Assembly (NCBI GenBank): GCA_030613245.1
Contig: JAUWMI010000023.1
Coordinates: 1-64,000 of the forward strand
Length of the DNA: 64,000 bases
Direction of reading: 5' to 3'
DNA from: Candidatus Sumerlaeota bacterium
Lineage (GTDB): Bacteria > Sumerlaeota > Sumerlaeia > MWCT01 > JAUWMI01
Shown here: positions 53,309-62,314 of the stretch, piece after piece
Layout: every line of letters begins with the position of its first letter
How positions within the stretch are numbered: position 1 is the first letter of the stretch
Notes under the pieces: generated by a model
What the model saw: only the letters and a program-made list of their open reading frames with translations
What the model was told of the DNA's origin: nothing
The model's database searches: none
Made by a program: the position numbers and the translations under genes

Positions 53309-54139
53309 CTAGTCAATATCCTCGCCACACGGAATGGGATAACGAATAAGCGGCAGTACGGTCTTTCTGCCAAGCGGGTCAATTTGCACTGCGTAGCCAT
53401 TGAGGTCTATTCGGCCTCGTCCCATCCAAATAATGTCTATACTCCCCTCTGTCCACGATGGCAATATGGTGTTAACTTCCTCGGGTAATAGCTTCTGGAC
53501 GCCATTCGGTGGCACGGTCAGGAGTTCAGACATTCCGGCAGGTGCCCCATCCGGCTTAAAAAAGAGCAAGCGAAACTGGCGCGGATGGCGAAAATTGTTA
53601 TTGCGGACGTATAGAGCCAGCCCGTTATCGCCCTGGATAGTGCCATAAGGCAGCACCAGTTTTCCGAGACAGAAGACTGGTGGACTGGGTGGGACTTGCC
53701 ACAGAGCAACCGTGATGAAGCTACCGGGGTCGCCGTGGATTACGATATCAATGGTCTTTGTGCCAGGAGTGAGTCTGATTGGCTTCTGAACCACAGGTCT
53801 TTTGCTGTTCAGATCCCGGGGAGTAACGACGAGGTGGCCATTAATACCGATACTCCCGCTTGTAACGGGATTGCCCAGGAGCAAAGCAGGCAGAATCCAG
53901 TTTCTCCCGACACCATTGAGAACCAAGAGATGGCATTGACCAGGCCTTTGAACCTCAAAGCTGTCAGAGAAGAACACAGGCGATTGGTCAGTGATCTCGT
54001 AGCGTTCCGGGCCAAAAAGGAGAATTTGGCCTGTACGGTAATCAGGGTCCGGCTTAGACTCCCTGGCATAGAGACCAATGGCGAGCCCTAACACCAGTAA
54101 AATCAATGGGATACAAATACCAATGTGCCCTTTACGCAT
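53309..54139 (-). CDS. exported protein of unknown function
   Basis: The 276 residues start with a short basic segment and a hydrophobic stretch (IGICIPLILLVLGLAIGLYA), then a beta-rich body (VLPYGTIQGDNGLALYVRNNN, LLTVPPNGVQKLLPEEV). I do not recognise a family or active-site motif. A strong AAAGGAGG ribosome site precedes the ATG and a good terminator follows, so it is a real single gene. It is probably periplasmic, anchored at its N-terminus or secreted. Confidence 0.6.
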   Translation of the reverse strand: MRKGHIGICIPLILLVLGLAIGLYARESKPDPDYRTGQILLFGPERYEITDQSPVFFSDSFEVQRPGQCHLLVLNGVGRNWILPALLLGNPVTSGSIGINGHLVVTPRDLNSKRPVVQKPIRLTPGTKTIDIVIHGDPGSFITVALWQVPPSPPVFCLGKLVLPYGTIQGDNGLALYVRNNNFRHPRQFRLLFFKPDGAPAGMSELLTVPPNGVQKLLPEEVNTILPSWTEGSIDIIWMGRGRIDLNGYAVQIDPLGRKTVLPLIRYPIPCGEDID

Positions 54140-54400
54140 TGTGCTAATACCTCCTTTCTGCTAATATGATTTAACTTGTAACGGCATGGGCGCCGTTCAA
54201 GTAAATGGACTTATTTACAATATCCACGCCAGAGCATGTAGACTTAAATGCAGAGGCTTTTTTGAATGTATATAGTTGATATTATTGGCCTTATATAAAA
54301 CGGCTCATAGTAAGATGGTGCTTTGCTTGTCTGGCGCTGTGTACGTTTTGGGTCAGAGTCATGTACGCAGTCGTTCGCCAGAGAGCAGGGGCCGGGTGAT

Positions 54401-54913
54401 TCATTCCTTGAGTTTATCATAGACAGCCTTAAAGACATTGTAGGTACGGTCGTCGAACAGAACAAAGTAGACCCTCTCGAGCAACTTGCTATTCTTGAGG
54501 AAGCCGCAGGTTTCTCGAAGCATAATTTCAGCGCAGCGATCCACAGGAAAGCCAGCCACACCAGTGCCAATTGCAGGGAATGCGATTGATTTGAGGGCTT
54601 TGTCTTCGGCGCGGAGCAGGCTGTTGCGAGTAGAGTGGGCAAGGGACTTCTCGGTGGTGAGGCTTTCCTGTCCCATGCTGGCAGCGTGAATGACATAGCG
54701 TGCGGGGAGATCGCCTGCGCCTGTAATAGCAGCCCCTCCAAGGGCGACGGGGCCATGCTCGTTGCACTCCTTCTGAATAGTTGGCCCGCCTTTGCGCCGG
54801 ATCGCACCCGCCACCCCTGCACCGAGGATGAGATCCGTATTCGCGGCGTTGACGACGGCGTCAACCTTCATATCTGTAATATCGCCTTTTTCGATGACAA
54901 TCTTTTTCTTCAT
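54401..54913 (-). CDS. macro domain protein (ADP-ribose-binding, YmdB-like)
   Basis: The Met at 54913 gives a standard macro-domain start (KKKIVIEKGDITDMKVDAVVNAAN). The 170 residues include LGAGVAGAIRRKGG, ALGGAAITGAGDLPARYVIHAA and AFPAIGTGVAGFPVDRCAEIML, all expected for ADP-ribose or O-acetyl-ADP-ribose deacetylase binding. Bacterial members remove ADP-ribose-type modifications or deacetylate OAADPr. No ADP-ribosyltransferase is next to it. An upstream extension to 55000 would add a hydrophobic segment without homology. Confidence 0.9.
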   Translation of the reverse strand: MKKKIVIEKGDITDMKVDAVVNAANTDLILGAGVAGAIRRKGGPTIQKECNEHGPVALGGAAITGAGDLPARYVIHAASMGQESLTTEKSLAHSTRNSLLRAEDKALKSIAFPAIGTGVAGFPVDRCAEIMLRETCGFLKNSKLLERVYFVLFDDRTYNVFKAVYDKLKE

Positions 54914-55213
54914 GGGCCAGCCCTTTTCATTAAGGGCGGCTATAATTCCGAGCAAGATAAGTATTAAAATCCCCTGACATTTGGAGGAGAAGAATATCAT
55001 GAACAGGCGGAGTTTGGCAAGGGAAAACGTATTGGAACAACTTCTGCCAATAGAACATCAGGAGCTTAGTGCTCAAATTAGGGGCATATTTAGCAGAGGG
55101 CCCGTCCTTAGGTGTCAGTAATTAGACGCTTTTCTTCTAGACATTGCGCGGGTATGAATCTATTCCCGGGTATATGTAGGTGTTGGTGAATTGCGTATTT
55201 CTTTGGGACGAAT
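54914..55213. other. divergent gap before the 744-residue protein
   Basis: Nothing is recognised apart from possible promoters for the two divergent genes. No long hairpin is present. Confidence 0.3.
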
Positions 55214-57448
55214 ATGCTGGAGTCACTTTCAATGGCCCTGACAGGTACTGGAAGTTGGAAGAGATCCGCGAGAGCCCGACTCGCAATTTTTTTCATCTTT
55301 ATTACGAGCACGTTTTTTTATGCTGCGCAGCCCTCCGTTGCAACGCCGCTTGAGACGCCGTATTTGAAATACGATGCTGCAGAAAAGAGGCTGGGAATTT
55401 ATTTTAATGAAACCCTGGTGGGGTGGATTGGCAGAGGCGATGCATATTTCTTGCTCGAGCAGCAAGGAAAGCCCCCTGAAGAAATACCGATTAGCTCAAC
55501 AAGTCTCTGGTCAGATAGTGTTGCTTCGCAACGACAAAACACAAAGCGCTTTTCTCAGCTAACTAGCGCAACAAAAAGTCTGACTGTAACGGGAAAATTG
55601 AGCTCGCTCGGGCGTTTTGAAGAGACATTCCAAATCGAGACACTCCGCGCTTCACAGATTATAAAGTCGCGGCTCACGATTACGCTTGAAAAGTCGGCGA
55701 GTTTTATTTTGCTCCGGCCTTATTCTCTCGGAGCTAAAGCGAAGCCGATCTTTCTCGCACCGGGATACATTTACAATACCAATAATCAGGTCATTTCCGA
55801 CGGCAAGTTTCCCCAGTTATCCTACAAGTCCTCACCCGGTATTCCCGAGAGTTCCGTTTTCTTTTTCCGCAGCGATCGCAGCAGCTACTGCGCGGTTATG
55901 GCAATTTATGATGGTTGGATTCTTGCACTGTGTGCTCCCGAGGGCATCCAGCTCCCCCCAGACAGATTTTATTATAATGGGCTGGCGATTGACACGTCGC
56001 AAAAAGAGATGGACACACTCTATTTGACGTTGGGTTATAAGAATTTTCCCGCTCGCTATAACGGCAATTGCTCTCCGCGCATAGCACCACGTTGGGAAGA
56101 GGGGCCCAACTACGGGTTTATCCGCGGTAAGGCTAATGATGTCCTGACTCTGGAGAGCATTATTTACGTTGCCCCGGCTAGTGACCTTTTCGCGTATGAG
56201 AATGCTAATAGGGTGTTTTACTATTTCCTTCGCCAGGAGCCTATGCGGCGTACCTCTCCCAGCGAAGCAGCGCGACTTATAGCGGATGCAATTGTGAACG
56301 ATGCGGTCACTACTGCGTCAGGGCTCTTCCGTGTGATTGATGGGAGCGATGAGTGCGATATTGGGTGGACCGGAGGAATGATGATTGCGTACCCGTTGCT
56401 TCGTGCGGGAAAGATTTACGAAGAGCCTCGGTGGCGCGCAGTTGCTATCGCTGCAATTGATACGCTCTGCCGCGATGGCTTCAACTCGCGCGCAAATATG
56501 TTCTATGACTGCTTCAAAGAGGGCAAGTGGACGACTCGTGGCTGGTGGACCCACTGGACGGGTGGCGAACACCTCGCGTATACTAATGGCCAGGCAGCTT
56601 ATTTTATCCTCAGGTCATACCAAGAGCTTACGCCGGAGGAGAAAACGAAGAAGGGCTTTTGGCTAATCGCAGTAAGAAAAATTCTTCGCCAGGCAATTCG
56701 CTATCAGCTAGCGGATGGGAGTTTTCCTGGTTCCTTTTCATCTGCAGACGGGTCGCCGGTTGATATCGAAGGATTTGGCAGCTGCTGGCTCTTGCCGTCG
56801 TGTGTCTTGATGTATCAGCTGAGCGGTAAAGAAGAATTCCTACGGGCGGCAATCCGCGCCGAAAAGTTTTATTTCGACTGGCTTGCAACTCTCGAGCCCT
56901 GGGGAACGCCACTCGACGCCGAGAAAAGCGTAGACATGGAAGGTAATCTCGCGTTGTGCATTGCAGAGCGACATCTACACGAAGCTACTGGAAGTTCTCT
57001 TTATCTCGACCATCTGGAGCGCAGCATCCACTTTGACCTTTCGTGGAAGTGGGCATACAATACGTTTCTGGAGAATGATCCGCTGCGGGGGCTTAACTGG
57101 CGTAGCATCGGTAGCAACTCTGCCTCTACGTGTAACATTCATCTTCACCCGATGAGCAATATGATTCTTGGCGAGATCTGGTATGCGTACAAAAAGACTG
57201 GCGATATGTACTACCTCGACCGGCTACGCGACTCGTTCTATTTTGGTCTCGGGTGCGTGAACCTCAAGGACGGCGAATTTGGATTCGGCAAGATCGGCTG
57301 GGTCACTGAGCAGTTCCTTCACACTGACGCGCTGCAAGGTGGGACGCCTGCAGATGGAGGTGTGTGGAAACGGTATTTACCGTGGGCAGCCGCAGCAATT
57401 CTCACTTCCCTGACCGAAGAATTTGCAGCTGCGCGGGAAGTCAGATAG
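55214..57448 (+). CDS. large exported protein with alpha-helical-barrel C-terminal domain
   Basis: The 744 residues start with a basic stretch and a hydrophobic signal segment (RLAIFFIFITSTFFYAA). Residues about 45-340 are beta-rich (KYDAAEKRLGIYFNETLVGWIG). From about 360 the text becomes alpha-helical with Trp/Gly/Asp-rich motifs (DECDIGWTGGMMIAYPLLRAG; GWWTHWTGGEHLAYTNGQAAYFILRS; DGSFPGSFSSADGSPVDIEGFGSCWLLP), as in six-hairpin glycosidase or polysaccharide-lyase folds. I cannot name the family. The combined architecture suggests extracellular carbohydrate processing. It stands alone on the plus strand. Confidence 0.65.
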   Translation: MLESLSMALTGTGSWKRSARARLAIFFIFITSTFFYAAQPSVATPLETPYLKYDAAEKRLGIYFNETLVGWIGRGDAYFLLEQQGKPPEEIPISSTSLWSDSVASQRQNTKRFSQLTSATKSLTVTGKLSSLGRFEETFQIETLRASQIIKSRLTITLEKSASFILLRPYSLGAKAKPIFLAPGYIYNTNNQVISDGKFPQLSYKSSPGIPESSVFFFRSDRSSYCAVMAIYDGWILALCAPEGIQLPPDRFYYNGLAIDTSQKEMDTLYLTLGYKNFPARYNGNCSPRIAPRWEEGPNYGFIRGKANDVLTLESIIYVAPASDLFAYENANRVFYYFLRQEPMRRTSPSEAARLIADAIVNDAVTTASGLFRVIDGSDECDIGWTGGMMIAYPLLRAGKIYEEPRWRAVAIAAIDTLCRDGFNSRANMFYDCFKEGKWTTRGWWTHWTGGEHLAYTNGQAAYFILRSYQELTPEEKTKKGFWLIAVRKILRQAIRYQLADGSFPGSFSSADGSPVDIEGFGSCWLLPSCVLMYQLSGKEEFLRAAIRAEKFYFDWLATLEPWGTPLDAEKSVDMEGNLALCIAERHLHEATGSSLYLDHLERSIHFDLSWKWAYNTFLENDPLRGLNWRSIGSNSASTCNIHLHPMSNMILGEIWYAYKKTGDMYYLDRLRDSFYFGLGCVNLKDGEFGFGKIGWVTEQFLHTDALQGGTPADGGVWKRYLPWAAAAILTSLTEEFAAAREVR

Positions 57449-57527
57449 TAAAATGTCGGGCCCGCAGCTGAGGACGTTTTTGGAATGGATAGTTTTGTGC
57501 AAGACTTTGTGACATGGGAGATTGTGC

Positions 57528-57557
57528 TTGACACTAGCGTGAGAAAATTTCTATCTT
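57528..57557 (+). promoter_or_regulatory. promoter of the 57595 lipoprotein gene
   Basis: A perfect TTGACA (57528-57533) is followed after 18 bases by TATCTT (57552-57557). The start codon lies 38 bases further on. Confidence 0.45.
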
Positions 57558-57594
57558 TTATGTATAAGAATAAAGCTAAAGAAAGGAGAGTATC

Positions 57595-58002
57595 ATGGGA
57601 AAAAAGGCTATGGTGTTCTGCCTGGGCGTGGCGCTGCTAGTATTTGTTTTCGGTTGTGCTTCCCTGCAAAAAGGGACTAGTTTTAATGGGCTCAACCTTA
57701 CAGCCGAAAACAAATCCAATGTTGCGCATTATAATGGAACAAATTGGGGCATATATCTTCTTGGTATCCCATTGATTACCGGTGACACAGACAAGGCTGT
57801 GGATGGTGTGATGTTCAACACATCGCTTTTAAACGATACCGTGAACCTCGATAGTGTGGGGGATATGATCACGAAAGTCGCCAAGAAAGATGGTTCAACA
57901 GCAGTAGAAGATCTGGTATCTTCGCGAAAGAGCATCTGGCTTATGCCAACGCTTGTATTGTTCTATAAACGTGTGGAGATGTCAGCAAATGGAGTAAAAT
58001 AG
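57595..58002 (+). CDS. small lipoprotein of unknown function
   Basis: The 135 residues begin with a signal peptide and lipobox (FVFGCAS), so the mature N-terminal Cys is near residue 21. The body, NGTNWGIYLLGIPLITGDTDKAV and SIWLMPTLVLFYKRVEMSANGVK, shows no named motif. The segment WGIYLLGIPLITG appears in other short lipoproteins, which I recall only vaguely. AAAGGAGAG precedes the ATG. Confidence 0.6.
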   Translation: MGKKAMVFCLGVALLVFVFGCASLQKGTSFNGLNLTAENKSNVAHYNGTNWGIYLLGIPLITGDTDKAVDGVMFNTSLLNDTVNLDSVGDMITKVAKKDGSTAVEDLVSSRKSIWLMPTLVLFYKRVEMSANGVK

Positions 58003-58144
58003 AGTTTGGGGTATTTTTCTCCATAATCTGAGATGCATTAAACGTAGGATACATTAAGACAGTGGATCTATATTTAATGAGCGATAAACCTTGCCCTTCT
58101 CAGTAGAAAAAGAAATATATTTTTCTTAAAAAGGTGAGAATTCG

Positions 58145-58969
58145 ATGGCTAAGAAAAAGGTAAAAAAAATAATAATTTCAATAGTTGCGGTTTTATTTAT
58201 TGTAGTAATAGTTTCCGGCATAGTCTTTTTTGCTAATCTTAATACGATTGCCAAAGCTGGTATTGAAAAGGTTCTTTCTTATGTGCTTCAAGTTGACGTG
58301 TCACTTCAGAAGGTCAAGGTTTCGCTTTTGGGGGGAAGTGTGAAACTCAAGGGACTGGTCATTGGAAATCCAGAAGGTTTTAAAACAGAAAAAGCCTTTT
58401 CGGTTGATGAAGTAACAGTAAAAGTGGACATAAAGTCATTCGCAACAGACGAACCTAATATCAAGCTAATATCAATCAAAAGCCCAGAAATCACGCTTGA
58501 GCAGGGGTTCAAGGGATCCAACCTAAGCCGGCTTGTTGAAAATGCCTCTCGTTTGGAAAGCGAAGAAGCAGAGGAAGCGCCTGAAGGGTCGCAAAAGAAT
58601 GTTAGAATCGGAGAAGTAATTGTTGATGGGGCACAAATTGCTCTGTCAGCTCCGGTTTTGCGGGGAAAAGAAATTTCTTTCCCTTTACCCAGAATCGAAC
58701 TCAATGACATTGGCGGGGAAAAAGAACCGGTGAGCATTGCTGAAGCAATGGAAGTATTTTTTACTGAAATTCTTAGCCAGTCCATAAAAGCTGGCAAAGG
58801 CATCATCCCGCCAGGACTTGATGAAGCTCTCCAGAAATCCCTAGACAGCGCCCTTGAAAGCATTGGTGATGCATCCGGTGTTTTGAAGGAAGGTGTTGAA
58901 GAGCTTAAGGAAAAGACGGGTATTCTCAAAGAAGCGACGCGAGGTTTATTTGGAAAAAAGGAAGAGTAA
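58145..58969 (+). CDS. AsmA-like membrane-anchored protein
   Basis: The 274 residues have an N-terminal membrane helix (IIISIVAVLFIVVIVSGIVFF) and a beta-rich periplasmic part with LGGSVKLKGLVIGNPEGFKTEKAFSVDEVTVKVDIKSF, typical of the AsmA/DUF748 superfamily, then a helical Glu/Lys-rich C-terminus. Members help lipid transport or outer-membrane assembly. This is a short version. AAGGTGAG lies 8 bases before the ATG. It could be co-transcribed with the 57595 lipoprotein gene, 142 bases away. Confidence 0.7.
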   Translation: MAKKKVKKIIISIVAVLFIVVIVSGIVFFANLNTIAKAGIEKVLSYVLQVDVSLQKVKVSLLGGSVKLKGLVIGNPEGFKTEKAFSVDEVTVKVDIKSFATDEPNIKLISIKSPEITLEQGFKGSNLSRLVENASRLESEEAEEAPEGSQKNVRIGEVIVDGAQIALSAPVLRGKEISFPLPRIELNDIGGEKEPVSIAEAMEVFFTEILSQSIKAGKGIIPPGLDEALQKSLDSALESIGDASGVLKEGVEELKEKTGILKEATRGLFGKKEE

Positions 58970-59397
58970 AATAGTCAATAGTGGTTTTGTTTTCGCGGGC
59001 GTCAAAAGCAAGAAAGATGTAAAAAGGCATAAAATTTAAGACACTGCCAAATGATATAAAAAAAGTTTGGGCGGCCCCTTCCATGCAATTCTGCTCAAGC
59101 TGAAAGTCAACTCCGTACTCTATTTCTTCATAGGCCTCTTTTTCAAATGAGTCAGAAATTCAGGTAGCAAAAAGGAAAGGCAATCCCCACGCACAAGGCG
59201 CATTTTCAACCTCACCTTGATCCTTTCGCCTAAGGGGAGTTGAAATAATAAGCAGATAGAACTTCTTTTTATATAAGGAGATAGATATAAACGATTCATC
59301 AAAAAACAGGATTTGTTGTGCAAGCCTAAACATACTGGACTTACTCTATATCTCACCAATTATTTTAGTAATCTATATGAAAAAGAGCAGGCCATTT
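58970..59397. repeat. intergenic region with dispersed repeat, copy 2
   Basis: About 59136-59240 repeats the 16864-16978 element: CTCTTTTTCAAATGAG, then the shared CGCACAAGGCGCATTTTCAACCT. The rest is AT-rich and gene-free. Confidence 0.55.
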
Positions 59398-60813
59398 TTA
59401 ATTACGCCCCCAATAATAGTGTAGAACTAAGTTGCCTTTGGTTGTGGAGATCTCCGCGTTGTCGAAAAAAACCGAGAGTTTGCTGTTGTTCTTATCTATG
59501 TTGGGAAAAGTCGAAGGACTGGATTGACAGATAGTTTTTATTTGAAAATCCCTGAGCTTCAGGTGGCGCGCTTTAAGGCTTTTGGCTTTTATTGTAAGCT
59601 TGTAGTGGTACCGGCCATTAATTAGAGGTTTGGGAATATCAAATGTTTTTTCACCCTTAAATTTTCCTTTGATTTCACCGATCTTCGTTTCCTTTTCTTT
59701 TCCCCTGGAAAGAAAAACCGCCACAACATTGTCCCCGTGTTTCGATACGAGCTCAAGAGTTACACTTGCACTTACGACGACAAAGGGGAATTTCTTATCA
59801 TAAATAATCGTTGCTTCTTTAGAGGGATCAGAAGGTTTTAGATATTTACTTAGCCAGCCGGCACGTTTAAAATTTACAATATTCTGCGGCAGTCTTTTAT
59901 GTTGTGATAGCCGGGGCTTAAAGCTGTGCACAAAAATACAATTGGAATAGCTTTTAGGATCGGGCGATTTGGGGTATATTTTTTTGATGTGGCCCAGGTT
60001 TGAAGTTTTAAAGCGTGTCCATACTTCTCCGGGAATTAAATCAAAGAGAAGTTTATGGCCCAGGGTGATACCGTGAGTGGGGTTATTGTTTTCTTTAGTA
60101 GCATATAGATTTGCCATCTTCTTTGAATTATAGCCAGTGGGATCTTTCGTATTCTCTATAATTTCTGGATGATCCGCGAGATATTCTATTCCGGCCACGG
60201 TTCCGTCTTGTTTTGAATAGAAAACCCGGTGGTCAGGATCGTACACATGCCATTCGTTGTCATAATAGACTTCGGGAACCACATGACCACCTAGGCCCCG
60301 ACTCCTTGATTTTAAGCCGGCGGTTTGCCATAAGCCGGCTAGAGCCCTCGCGGAATCGTCACAAAGGCCATATCCATAAATATTGATCAACTTAACCGGA
60401 TCGTGACACTCGTTATCACCCGTTACGGGATACCAATGCTTGACTTTCTTTATGACGAATTTCCATAGAGCTTCGGCTTTTTCTCGATCGCTTTTCGCAT
60501 TCGCACAAATATGTTTTACAATAGAGTCTGCAGAGCTTGTATCAATCTCCGAAAAGGCCTTGATATTTTTAATTGTTTGTTCGGTGCTATTTTCTAATGC
60601 CAACAAATAGGGTTTAGTTGCAGATTTGGGCAATGGCGGTTTCAGCTGGCCGGGTTTTTCCAAATTCTTGCTGAAGCTTATTAGTCCTGTTTTGTCAAAA
60701 TCAGGTGCGGCCCATGGAGAACCATCAGGATGATAGACATGAAGAAGAGAGGTACAAGAGAAAAGGGCCGTGAATATGAAGAGCGGAAGAAAGTGTTTTT
60801 TTAAGGATTGCAT
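59398..60813 (-). CDS. transglutaminase-like lipoprotein
   Basis: The 471 residues begin MQSLKKHFLPLFIFTALFSC, a signal peptide with lipobox near residue 20. A transglutaminase-like core follows, with the Cys in YGYGLCDDSARALAGLWQTAG, the His in GLGGHVVPEVYYDNEWHVYDPDH and the nearby Asp. These give the Cys-His-Asp triad of the bacterial transglutaminase-like superfamily, most of which are proteases or amidases. The C-terminal 200 residues are beta-rich. The role is probably in processing proteins in the periplasm, but the substrate is unknown. Confidence 0.82.
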   Translation of the reverse strand: MQSLKKHFLPLFIFTALFSCTSLLHVYHPDGSPWAAPDFDKTGLISFSKNLEKPGQLKPPLPKSATKPYLLALENSTEQTIKNIKAFSEIDTSSADSIVKHICANAKSDREKAEALWKFVIKKVKHWYPVTGDNECHDPVKLINIYGYGLCDDSARALAGLWQTAGLKSRSRGLGGHVVPEVYYDNEWHVYDPDHRVFYSKQDGTVAGIEYLADHPEIIENTKDPTGYNSKKMANLYATKENNNPTHGITLGHKLLFDLIPGEVWTRFKTSNLGHIKKIYPKSPDPKSYSNCIFVHSFKPRLSQHKRLPQNIVNFKRAGWLSKYLKPSDPSKEATIIYDKKFPFVVVSASVTLELVSKHGDNVVAVFLSRGKEKETKIGEIKGKFKGEKTFDIPKPLINGRYHYKLTIKAKSLKARHLKLRDFQIKTICQSSPSTFPNIDKNNSKLSVFFDNAEISTTKGNLVLHYYWGRN

Positions 60814-61070
60814 TTTTATCCAGTGCCCTTTGCTTTGGGTGGTTGAAACCTACCCCTATAATGTTTAAGGAGGGTCTTGTTGGGGTTATCAGACACAACA
60901 TCTCTTTATAGCCAGGCGTCTCTCCAAATGTGTCAATCAGGGAATCATTGGCGTACTGTATATGTCAAGACGAAAAGCCTGGGTGGGTTTGTGTTTAGTA
61001 TCTGGGGCGGCGGGATTTAATATTTTTGTGTGCGGGGGGGTCTAAAAAATAGAATGAATGGCGACGGGCG

Positions 61071-61610
61071 ATGACGAGTTTTTCTGATGACGAGCTGCTC
61101 AGGGAATTTTTGCGGGGAGACGAGGCAGCTTTTTCGCGATTGGTGGAGAAATATCAGAAGCGCATCTATACGCTGGCGTTCCGGTTGGTTCGTGACCATG
61201 ATGCGGCTGATGATATAGCTCAGGAGACATTTGTATTGTTGTATAAAAAGGCGGGGAAATTCAGGGGGAAATCGCAACTTTATACCTGGCTATATCGCAT
61301 TGCAGTGAACGTGTATAAGAACTATATCCGTTCGCATCGAGGGCGGGAGATGGTGTCGCTGAGCGAGGCACCGCAAGGTTTGTCAGCCACAAGCGCGAGT
61401 TCATTGAGCAGAGTGTCAGCCAGGGAGCGCCTGGGCCGGGTAGTTGAGGTTGCCGAGCGGTTGCCGTACAAGCAGAAGATGGCGTTTGTACTGCGGATAG
61501 GAGAGAACTTGCCGTTCAGGGAAATCGGTACGATTCTTGGGTGTTCGCAAAACTCCGCGATTGTGAATTATCATCTGGCGGTAAAGAAGATTCGCGAGCA
61601 GGTAGGTTAG
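61071..61610 (+). CDS. ECF sigma factor
   Basis: The 179 residues contain region 2 (FSRLVEKYQKRIYTLAFRLVRDHDAADDIAQETFVLLYKKAGKF) and region 4 (LPYKQKMAFVLRIGENLPFREIGTILGCSQNSAIVNYHLAVKKIREQV), a complete sigma-70 family RpoE-like factor. It redirects RNA polymerase to stress promoters. The adjacent gene encodes a zinc anti-sigma factor and the third a periplasmic LTxxQ protein, so it likely responds to envelope stress. Confidence 0.92.
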   Translation: MTSFSDDELLREFLRGDEAAFSRLVEKYQKRIYTLAFRLVRDHDAADDIAQETFVLLYKKAGKFRGKSQLYTWLYRIAVNVYKNYIRSHRGREMVSLSEAPQGLSATSASSLSRVSARERLGRVVEVAERLPYKQKMAFVLRIGENLPFREIGTILGCSQNSAIVNYHLAVKKIREQVG

Positions 61611-61618
61611 GCACTGAG

Positions 61619-62299
61619 ATGAACGAGTGTCATAAGCGAGAATTAATGCTAATGAAATATGGCGAAGGACTGCTTGAGGGCATAGTGCGGGGCGAAGTTG
61701 AGGTGCACCTGGCAGAGTGCCGCACGTGCCAGCAGTGGCTCGAAGAATACCGACGCTTAAAGGAGACGGTGCAGTCAGAGGGATTTCCGGACAGGGGAGG
61801 TGAATACTGGGAGGCATTTCAGAAGTCGGTCTTGGAGCGAGTGAAGGAGCGAGGCTTACGGCGGCGAGTTGGTGCGGGTAGACCTAAAGGGGACACGTTG
61901 GGACATTGGCGTTTTTTCAAGCGCTACGTGATGCCAATGGCAGGTGCGTTGGTGTTATTCGTGCTGGTTATAGGGCTGGCTCGTATCGTCTTGTTCACCT
62001 CTAAAATGGAACTGGGTGAACCTCCAATTGTTATGACAGATTCAGATATTGAAATTGCACTTATTATGGGGATAGAGAACCGGACAGAGACGTATCAGGA
62101 GCGGGAGCGTCTGTTCAAAGAGTTCATGGACAGGCAAATGGAAGAGACTCTCTTGGGGCGCCTGCAGGCGATAGATGAGCAGACCGACTTTTTCTCAACA
62201 CTGCAGCAATTACCTACTAATGGTACCAAGGCTGAAGAGGAGTTCTATCGTGAACTTTTTGATATACCAGCGATTCAAAACAGCTGGCAGAAAACTTAA
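61619..62299 (+). CDS. zinc-type anti-sigma factor with one membrane segment
   Basis: The ATG at 61619 begins MNECHKRELMLMKYGEGLLEG. The 226 residues include the anti-sigma zinc motif in VHLAECRTCQQW (HxxxCxxC) and one membrane helix near residue 108 (MAGALVLFVLVIGLARIVL), with a periplasmic part. It probably binds the sigma factor encoded just upstream, 8 bases away. Release may depend on membrane signals, as in RsrA/RseA-type systems. Confidence 0.8.
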   Translation: MNECHKRELMLMKYGEGLLEGIVRGEVEVHLAECRTCQQWLEEYRRLKETVQSEGFPDRGGEYWEAFQKSVLERVKERGLRRRVGAGRPKGDTLGHWRFFKRYVMPMAGALVLFVLVIGLARIVLFTSKMELGEPPIVMTDSDIEIALIMGIENRTETYQERERLFKEFMDRQMEETLLGRLQAIDEQTDFFSTLQQLPTNGTKAEEEFYRELFDIPAIQNSWQKT

Positions 62300-62314
62300 G
62301 AAAGGAGGAGCGTG

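Noticed and set aside
54244-54864. 206-residue minus-strand open frame
   Set aside because: It overlaps the macro-domain gene in another frame and has no signature.
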